A stretch of 64,000 bases of DNA from contig JAUTDP010000003.1 in the NCBI GenBank assembly GCA_033439795.1, forward strand, positions 620,001 to 684,000. Direction: 5' to 3'. Positions within the stretch are counted from its first letter, which is position 1; every line of letters begins with the position of its first letter. A model generated the notes under the pieces. It worked only from the letters and a program-made list of their open reading frames with translations. It was not told the origin of the DNA and searched no databases. Made by a program: the position numbers and the translations under genes. Positions 57,022 through 64,000 of the stretch are shown piece after piece. Source of the stretch: Sordaria brevicollis. Taxonomy: Eukaryota; Ascomycota; Sordariomycetes; Sordariales; Sordariaceae.

Positions 57022-58697
57022 ATGCTACGCACCTCGTCCTCTCTGCACAAGCAAAACAGGGACTCTTCAAGCCTGGGACGCCATTCAGACATCCCAAACA
57101 GCCAGCGACAGCGTTGCATCAAAGCCTTGTACCGGTCCATGTACAACCGGTACAAGTTGTAAGTCGGCCTTCTACCCTTCCCCTCCAGTGACGTCTTGGC
57201 TTCTCCATTTCGCTCGCCCCCAGAAACACATTGCTCACACTTCTCTGCTTGGTTTGTAGGACACCCTTCCAGCGCCGTATGAAGGCTCACTTGGAGCCCC
57301 TCGTCGAGAACCGCTACAACCAGCTCAACGGTCTGAGCAGCCCGCAACGCCCCCACGAGCCCCACATGGAGCCACAGATCACAGAGCCCAGGGGCAGCCA
57401 GAAAGAACCTTTGGCTAACATAACCCCGGAGGACAGAGGCATCCAACAAGAGCCCTTGAGTCCAGTTCCCGTGAGAATCCCGCAACAGCTGTCTACGAAC
57501 GAGTCGTCGAGCGATATGAAGCCCCCCATGCAACCCAAAGAGCTCGGGGTCAGCCAGGGAGATCCTTCAATCTCGGCACCTCTGGAGCGCAGGGGTATCC
57601 AAAAACGGCCCTTGGTCCCTGGTTCTGTGAGAATCCTACAGCGGCCCAAGAATCAATCGGGCAATTTGAAGAAGCCCTTCGTGCAAACCACACAGCCCAA
57701 GGCCAGCCAGAGAGAGCCGCTAGCCTACACGGCACCGGAAGACAAGGGCATCCAAAAACGGCAGTTGGTCCCAGGTTCCGTCAAGATCTTGAAACGGCCC
57801 TCCAAGGAGGACTCGATTAACCTGAGGCCCTTTATGCAACCCACAGAGGACGTTGAAAAGCCTGCTATTCAGCAGTCTTCCCAGCAGCCCCAGCAGCCTA
57901 AGCCCCAGCCGGCCACAATGTCCCAGCAGAATCCTCCCCCAACCCGCTCAGCCATCGGGACCTCGCCAGTTGCCGAGGCCCTCAAAGTTGTCCGAGCCAG
58001 GGCAGCAGCTAACTCAGGTTCCCAACTTGAACCTCTCCAGGGGCAGGCTTCTGCAGCTCCTCCCAACCCCGCTGCCAGCCTCCCCTTATTAAGTCCTCCG
58101 GCCCGCCCACCCCTCCCAGCTCTCCCTCGTGCAGCTTTCGAACTACCCCCCACCCCGGCCATCTCCCGATCCCAACTGTCGTCTTCATCCACTGCTGGCT
58201 CTGCTGCCCTTGCCGGCCCTGCCGCCCCCATCGCTGCTTCAATCCTCGCCAAACACGACAGCCTCGTCCTCATCTACAACAACGAATACATCCTCTTCCC
58301 CAAGCCTCCCACCCTCGAGGCGCTCAAGCACCTCGTTGTCGTTGGTTTTGGTATCGACATGACCACCCATGATTATAGTGACGTACGGGCTTATATCGCC
58401 ATGCCTTACCCGATCAACCTTTGGGACTTGGAGGTTGGGATGCCTGAGTCTGTTTATGAGGGGCTCGCAGATGGGCAGATGGTTTGGTTTGAGCTTAGGG
58501 ACCGGAAGGAGGAGGAGGCGAGAAAGAGGGATGAGGAGAGAGATGAGAACAACAGACATGGGCCGTCTCAGGAGGGCCGTGGAGGAGGTGCTGCTGGAGG
58601 ACCTAATGGAAAAAGGCCTGCTGGTGGTGGTAACTCTGGTGCTGCTGCTACTACTGCAAATCGTTCTGTGTTCGGTTGTTTCGGGGATTCCCTGTAG
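57022..58697 (+). CDS. Repeat-containing protein with uncharacterised C-terminal domain
   Basis: Exons 57022-57158 and 57260-58697 (101-nt intron, GTAAGT...TTTGTAG) give 524 aa. Exon 1 codes a basic N-terminus (MLRTSSSLHKQNRD, YRSMYNRYKL) continued by TPFQRRMKAHLEPLVENRY. Residues about 92-248 are three tandem repeats of 51-52 residues with the core (S/N)Q.EPL, GIQKRPLVPGSVRILQRP, F.QP. Next come a Gln/Pro/Ala-rich linker and a well-ordered segment at about 378-461 (SLVLIYNNEYILFPKPPT, GFGIDMTTHDYSDVRAYIA, MVWFELRDR) that looks like an alpha/beta domain. A charged coil (KEEEARKRDEERDE) and a Gly-rich tail end it. I do not recognise the domain. A truncated copy of the repeats lies 2.4 kb upstream. 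Confidence 0.8.
57396..57860 (+). repeat. Three in-frame 153-156 bp coding repeats
   Basis: Units start at 57396, 57552 and 57705. The second and third are closest to each other; the first is more diverged (IQQEPLSPVPVRI). Related units at 54610, 54763 and 54970 belong to the truncated relative. Similarity is clear at both protein and DNA level (for example CGGCCCTTGGTCCCAGGTTC-like blocks). Confidence 0.85.
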
Positions 58698-59859
58698 ACT
58701 CTTCCCGTACAAAGCAGACCTGGACAGTGGCTCCCTGTTGCGATTGTTTTGGGAGTGTAAAGCTCGTTGAAGAAGGAGTGGTGTTTGAGTGTCCCGTACC
58801 AGTACATGGAGGAAGGGAACATTGGGAAGATGGGATACAAAAAGGGTACAGTGGTTCCACTGGGTGCTTACCTGGAACAAATCGATTTAAGGCATCATGA
58901 TGTAGATAGACAGCTCTGGGCCCGATACTCTGGATTGGTATGCGGTGGAGTGAGCTTCATTCTTTACCGGGTGATTTGGGAAGGGGAACTATGAGTTGAA
59001 GGCCGGATAACAGGACGGCCGATGATATTTGGATACAGACATCAATTCCGCCATCATTTCGCTTAGATCGCGGTAGTTCAATCGACTTTTCATACAGTAT
59101 TGTGAATGATGTGCTTGTCGTCGTGTGGTATTGTGTTGTAGTCGGCAGCCTCTCCGGCGCGTCATGATCCGGACGACGTCACGGCTGCCCGGGGTTGTAG
59201 TCTGAAAAAGGAAATTGTTGCCGGGGGCCTCGGTCCAGGCTCTGCCCCGGCAGTTGGGGCCTTCCCCGTGGGTGGTCCGGCAGGAAAAGTGGGGCCATGC
59301 CCCGTAACAGGCCCTAGCGAGCCACTAGAACGAACTGGACGAACCGCTGGGCATGCGGAGAACTACAGCACAGCTGACGATGTCTTCCTTGTCACAATGT
59401 CACTTTCATCCAAACAACAACAACCTCCCCTCACTCCCACCAAACAATTCAACCTCGGCCGAATATCGATTACAAAGCCGGATCTGGAGTAGCTGTCCGT
59501 CAATTCCGCACTCGATCGTAAAAGATATCTTGATCTCACATCATCCACTTGAAACAACGGAATTCTCGACCTCCCTTTCTTCAACGGCAACCCCCTATTT
59601 TGGCAAGCTACATAAGCGAGGCCAGCATCTTGTGAAACCAAAGGGAGCTAGATAGTACCAGGGACTCGATCCAAGCTGAAGCTGAAGTAACAAGTCATTG
59701 GACACTATCGAATACGCCAATCAACAAACACACCGTTGATTTACCAACCACCTCTGATATAAACTTTGTTTCAACCTCACCTCTTCTTTCTTCACCCCAT
59801 CTCACCACACCAACACCACATCTCACTCATCACCGCCACCACAGAAAACAGCCGCCAAA
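58698..59859. other. Intergenic
   Basis: About 1.2 kb between two plus-strand genes. Frames of about 75-100 codons occur (59268-59492, 59353-59655) without coding character. It ends in an A/C-rich leader just before the ATG at 59860. Confidence 0.5.
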
Positions 59860-61114
59860 ATGTTCCACCACACCCACGGCTACAAATCCCACTCCCTCCA
59901 ACTGGAGCTCGCCCACCGCCCCGTGGGTCCCATCATCCCAGGCCACACCTTCCGCGTCGAGCCCGTCCCGGCCCCCGTGCCCTCGGACCTCAAAGAAGGC
60001 GAAGTCCTTCTCGAGACTCTCTACATCTCCCTAGACCCCGCCATGCGCGGCTGGCTAGATGATGTCCGCTCCTACGTGCCCCCCGTTCAAATCGGCGAAG
60101 TCATGCGCGCCTTCTGCATCTGCCGCGTCTTGGCCTCTCGCTCCCCCAAGGCTTCCCCCGGCGACGTGGTAACCGCCATGAACGGCATCCGCGAAATCGG
60201 TATCCTGTCCGATAAGCACATTGAGAAGCCTGCATTCCTGCCGCCTGGTGGCAAGACGACGGATTTGCTGGGTTGCTTGGGCATGACCGGCTTGACGGCT
60301 TACTTTGGCATGATGAAGATTGGTAATGTCAAGAAGGGCGATACGGTGGTTGTTAGCGCGGCGGCCGGAGCGACGGGATCTGTGGCGGTGCAGATTGCAA
60401 AGATTCAGGGAGCCAAGAAGGTGATTGGAACGGCGGGAAGCGATGACAAGTGCAGGTGGTTGGTGGAGGAGGGAGGTGTGGATGTGGCGCTTAATTACAA
60501 GGATCCGGAGTTTAGGAGGAAGTTCAAGGAGGCGACGAGGGAGTTTGTGGATGTTTATTTTGATAATGGTGAGTCTTCCACGTGGATATGGCATGGGTAG
60601 ATGGAAGAAGAAGGGCTAACGTTCAGTAGTCGGCGGTGAGCAACTCGATATGGCGCTAGCTCGTGCCAACAAGGGCGCTCGCTTCGTCATGTGCGGTGGT
60701 ATCAGCCAGTACAACGCCAAGGACAAGCAAGGGCCAAAGGTCAGCCATTCCTTTGTATGACCGTATCAACCATTCACTAACACGACTACAGAACATTGCC
60801 AACGTCATCACCATGAGAATCAGAATGGAAGGCTTCATCGTCTTCGACTACGTACATGAGTACCCTACCGCTCTTGGTCAGCTCGCTCAGTGGTTGGCCG
60901 AAGGCAAGCTGAAGAGGAAGGAGACCATCCTCAAGGGAGGCATCAGAGTTGCGGATGAGGGCATGGTCAAGCTTTACCAAGGTGGTAACATTGGTAAGTC
61001 CATCCTATCGTGGATTTTCTACAGTATTCGTTCATTTCACTGACGTGCTGTATCACAGGCAAACTGCTGGTCGAGGTCAAGAACCCCGACGAGGAGCAAA
61101 AGTCAAAGCTCTAG
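59860..61114 (+). CDS. MDR-family NADP(H)-dependent reductase (prostaglandin reductase/alkenal reductase type)
   Basis: This is a zinc-free medium-chain dehydrogenase/reductase of the PTGR/leukotriene B4 dehydrogenase group, which reduces C=C bonds of alpha,beta-unsaturated carbonyls with NADPH. Exons 59860-60568, 60630-60739, 60792-60993 and 61059-61114 (introns 61, 52 and 65 nt) give 358 aa. Motifs: YISLDPAMRGWL near residue 50, LGMTGLTAYFGMMKIGNVKKGDTVVVS, the dinucleotide site AAAGATGSVAVQIAK, VIGTAGSDDKC, FDNVGGEQLDMAL (across intron 1) and MCGGIS. The second donor is an unusual GTCAGC but frame and conservation support it. The ATG stands in the good context GCCAAAATGTTC. Exact substrate unknown; detoxification of reactive aldehydes is typical of the family. 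Confidence 0.92.
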
Positions 61115-61423
61115 GCTACGGCGTGTGACAGGCGATGGAAGTACATTGTAAGATGAAAAGTAGAGCAGGTGTGAGATCTAAAGCCAAATATTCCCTTCTT
61201 TTCCCAAGCCAGTTGCTCTTTTCCTTTCTAACCAAGCCATTGATTCCCGTTTCCTCTCTCCAAGTGTTTATCCAGGACTTTTACCGACCCATATCCAACC
61301 TCAAATCATCCTGACGCTTGCGTGTGCCCCCTGAAAACCCGAAATTGACCTCTACACCCTCAAAAACCAAACAGCTTTTCCCAAGATATCCCACCCATCA
61401 AAGACCAGACCAAAGCAGACTTC

Positions 61424-62032
61424 TCAATCCTCACCCATATCATCCACATCCGCCATCATATCCCAAAGCCCCACCAACTGATTCTCCACCCACCACCTCC
61501 TTTCCCTCTCCCAATCAATCCTACCCCCCGTCTGCTGCCGTCCCAGGCCCTGCCGGTCGCCAAACCACTCCCTAGCAACCTCCTCCGCCTCCTCCGCGGC
61601 ATCCTCCGCCTCATCCTCCGCCTCATCCTCCAACCTATCCAAAACCCACCTCGACCCTACAAACCACCAAACCTCCACCACACCCTGCACCCTCCTCCTC
61701 CTAGCCCCCATCCTCAACAATTCCTCCCTAACCACCCGGAAATTCCGTTCCGTCAACTCCACCATTGTGCTACTCACCCTCCCCCCACCATTGGAAGTGG
61801 GCAACCGAATGCGATGCTCAAAACGAAACCGCACCTCGCGGCGGCGGGCTGCGAGACTGCCGCCGCCGGAGGAGTAGGAGTAGTCTTCGAGGTGGAGGAG
61901 GTTGCTGACGGAGGAGAGGAGGTGGGCGAAGGAAGACGGGAAGGGGATGGGGGTGTGGTAGGGATTGTGGAAGGGTTTGTGAATTTTGAGGTGAAGGCGG
62001 GGGCCGAGGTTGGGGGGTTGGCGGGAGGACAT
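61424..62032 (-). CDS. Hypothetical protein, 202 aa
   Basis: A single exon from ATG 62032 (MSSRQPPNLGPRLHLKIHK) to TGA at 61424. Third codon positions are almost all C over the first 60 codons, strong evidence of real coding. The middle is basic (RRREVRFRFEHRIRL, MGARRRRVQGVVEVWWFVG), followed by an acidic repeat EDEAEDEAEDAAEEAEE encoded by a CCTCATCCTCCG repeat (about 61,580-61,635), then a Trp-rich end (WERERRWWVENQLVGLWD). I know no family. It converges on the reductase gene, with about 300 bp between stops. Confidence 0.7.
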   Translation of the reverse strand: MSSRQPPNLGPRLHLKIHKPFHNPYHTPIPFPSSFAHLLSSVSNLLHLEDYSYSSGGGSLAARRREVRFRFEHRIRLPTSNGGGRVSSTMVELTERNFRVVREELLRMGARRRRVQGVVEVWWFVGSRWVLDRLEDEAEDEAEDAAEEAEEVAREWFGDRQGLGRQQTGGRIDWERERRWWVENQLVGLWDMMADVDDMGED

Positions 62033-62327
62033 TGGTGGTTGTGTCGGGGACGGTCGGGGACGGTCGGGGGTTTGGTTGGGCTTGGGCTTGGGCTTGGGGG
62101 GTTGGTTGCGATGGTCGAGTTGGTTGATGGCCGAGCCGATGTGCTGGTGGGAGACTGGCTGTGGGTTTTATTCTTTCTGCTTGGCTTGGTTGTTACCAGA
62201 CCCGGAGCTGGTGGAGAGAAAGAAGTTAGGATTCATCTGTTGGATGGAATCGAGGAAAGCTGTGGATAGAATGGAAGTTTGGCAGAGGGGACGTACTATT
62301 TAGGAGGTAAAGCGGGGGTATAGGCAA

Positions 62328-62713
62328 TTACTGCTTCTTATTCTGAAGAGCGAGAGCGGCACCCTTGTTATTGTTGTTGTGGTTGGATGCACGAATTGGG
62401 TAGTCGACAACCTCGCCAATGAAGCTAGAGGACTTGTTCTCCTCGAGCTGAGATTTAGGACGTTTGGGCTAATCAATTTGGGCAAGTTGTTGATGGTTGG
62501 TTCAGTGAGATTGGAGAATAAGGTACCCTGATCTTAAATGTAACACCAGTAGGAGTTGAGTTGGGTTTGGTGGAAAAAGAAAAAAAAGCGAAAAGGAAGG
62601 ATTTACCTTAACCCAGAACTTATCGGCAAGAAACCTCGTTGGAAAACATAAAATTCGAATTTCCTCACGGCAGTAGAATTACAGACGGAACGGCTTGAGG
62701 TGCGGCGATTCAT
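62328..62713 (-). CDS. Small basic protein, 82 aa, hypothetical
   Basis: Exon 1 62713-62606 (36 codons, MNRRTSSRSVCNSTAVRKFE, then FYVFPTRFLADKFWVK) and exon 2 62468-62328 (PKRPKSQLEENKSSSFIGEV ... ALALQNKKQ) join in phase 0 across a 137-nt intron (GTAAAT...GATTAG). Neither exon alone is long, but the joint product is coherent: basic, soluble, with an aromatic-rich core. The Arg/Ser-rich, acid-free N-terminus would fit mitochondrial import. I do not recognise the family. Splice borders are inferred from consensus and frame only. Confidence 0.5.
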
Positions 62714-64000
62714 TGCACCTGCCTACCTCTACCTGAACATAGTGGACGAGGAGTCATGTTTGCAGCAGACACACGTAGGGACCTTTCCACAAAGACTGGA
62801 AGCTGTACTTCAAGGCATAGAAATCCGACGGTCCAAACCCGGAGCAAGTGTATGCGAACTCATTTGTGCCTTGTAATAACATGCACCCTACCAGACTGCA
62901 AATCCGCTGGATATTTTAATTGGCCATCCATTTCCCATCCTGCACCCTTCATGCAATGGAAGCAACCGACATTCGGCATACTATAACAGCTGCATTCTTT
63001 GGAATTTTCCAAGCATTGGTGGTGCTCGAGGTACATGTACCCTCTATGCGTATACACGTGTTGCCAGCACGTTTCCACGTGTTTCTCTTGCTTTCACTTC
63101 ATCACTTCGAGAGAAACTCAAACCAGCAACATGAAGCCACTTCAGGCGTTCAGCACCAGGAAGAAACCAGTTTGGAGGCTAGAGGTAACAGGCACGCGCA
63201 AAGGGCTCGAGCTCGGGCAGATTCACATGTCTCCTCTCATTTGCAACCGCTGTGCCAAGCGCTTTGCATCGCTGTCGTGCTTGGTGCCCGCTGGTGACCT
63301 ACATGTACGTGACCCACGGCGGACACTCGTTTGGGTCACGACCAGGAAAGCTCCAGTCCGGGAACAGAACCCGGTACGCTAACCGGATAAGTCCTGAGAT
63401 AGACTGGACGACTTTCTATTTTGCAACGGTGTGGTGTGTCGTTTTAGGGGATGACGAGCTCTTTCAGAGTTGAGCGCCCCCGGGCATCGGTCCAGTTGGG
63501 AGTCAGTCACTTCCCTTCCTAAGGCACCTCTACATTTCTGTACATCTGGGAAACGATTTGGGGGTGGGGGTCATCTGCAGCACTCATGCTTCTCTCGGTT
63601 AGGTAACTCAAAAAACACCAACAAATCACCCAGGTCATTTCACCACTTCCCAGTTGTTTCCTCGTTTTTTTTCTTCCCCTTTGATTAAGCAAATTACTTT
63701 TCTCTGCTTGTTTAACCGGATCAAGTCTTGACCAACTCTATTATCATCTTCTACAAAGACCTTCACTAACCCAATCCTCCAACGAACAACAGAATTACCT
63801 GTACTTCTCAGACCAAGGTTTCTGTTACTTTTTGAGGAAACCTACTTGCACCCACCTAAAACCTACCTACACCCAGTTTTTCTAAGTCGAACCTACTAAT
63901 ACCCAGTTCTTGGCAGGGGTCTACCCGAAAAGTGGGACAGCCAATTGGATGACACCTAATATTGAAATCCCCGTTTTTACCCGCTAAATTTTATAATTCT
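62714..64000. other. Right end of window, no supported gene
   Basis: About 1.3 kb. Frames up to 127 codons (62,999-63,382 plus) lack coding character. A minus-strand stretch near 63,310-63,405 has a perfect hairpin CCGGG-TTCTGTT-CCCGG like an anticodon arm with CTG, next to a D-arm-like GGTTAGCG, but no T arm or acceptor stem; it may be a tRNA relic. The terminal A/T-rich, TACC-repeat-like sequence (63,840-63,910) could belong to a neighbouring gene's leader. Confidence 0.4.

Overview
The window looks like a filamentous ascomycete of the Sordariaceae, most likely Neurospora or a close relative. Protein genes have short introns (about 50-100 nt) with GTRAGT/CTRAC/YAG-type signals and coding sequence rich in C at third codon positions. 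Conserved proteins read like Neurospora orthologues (FEN1, NOX2, MSS4). One 5.7-kb LTR retrotransposon has been turned into almost pure A+T, the hallmark of repeat-induced point mutation (RIP). This assignment is inferred from the sequence; no database was searched.

Layout. 1-18 kb holds five minus-strand housekeeping or metabolic genes: a cytochrome b5/acyl-CoA dehydrogenase fusion (3' end cut by the window), flap endonuclease FEN1, NADPH oxidase NOX2, a UBC4-type ubiquitin-conjugating enzyme and mitochondrial glutaryl-CoA dehydrogenase. Between the last two lie about 5 kb without a clear gene but with two copies of a 145-150 bp inverted-repeat (MITE-like) element. 21-25 kb has a serine/proline-rich plus-strand gene of uncertain structure and minus-strand COA6. 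24,960-30,641 is a complete but dead Copia-type retrotransposon with 181-bp LTRs and a 5-bp target duplication. 31-44 kb has SYS1 (+), the PI4P 5-kinase MSS4 (-) and allantoinase (-), separated by long non-coding stretches.

44-57 kb is gene-poor: a few short ORFs, a tRNA-Trp gene with an unusually long intron, local duplications, an ochre-anticodon tRNA-like relic and at least three decayed coding regions. Most of their in-frame stops could each come from one C-to-T change. 57-62.7 kb returns to intact genes: a repeat-containing protein with a conserved-looking C-terminal domain (its truncated relative sits at 54.6-55.1 kb), an MDR-family NADP(H) reductase, and two small unidentified proteins.

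The genes do not form one pathway. Functional links are modest: two acyl-CoA dehydrogenases of lipid and lysine/tryptophan breakdown, and SYS1 with MSS4 in membrane traffic and phosphoinositide signalling. The most unusual observations are a 5-nt micro-exon carrying a catalytic codon of FEN1, the 117-nt tRNA-Trp intron, the MITE-like pair, and the decayed gene cluster beside the repeat-protein locus.
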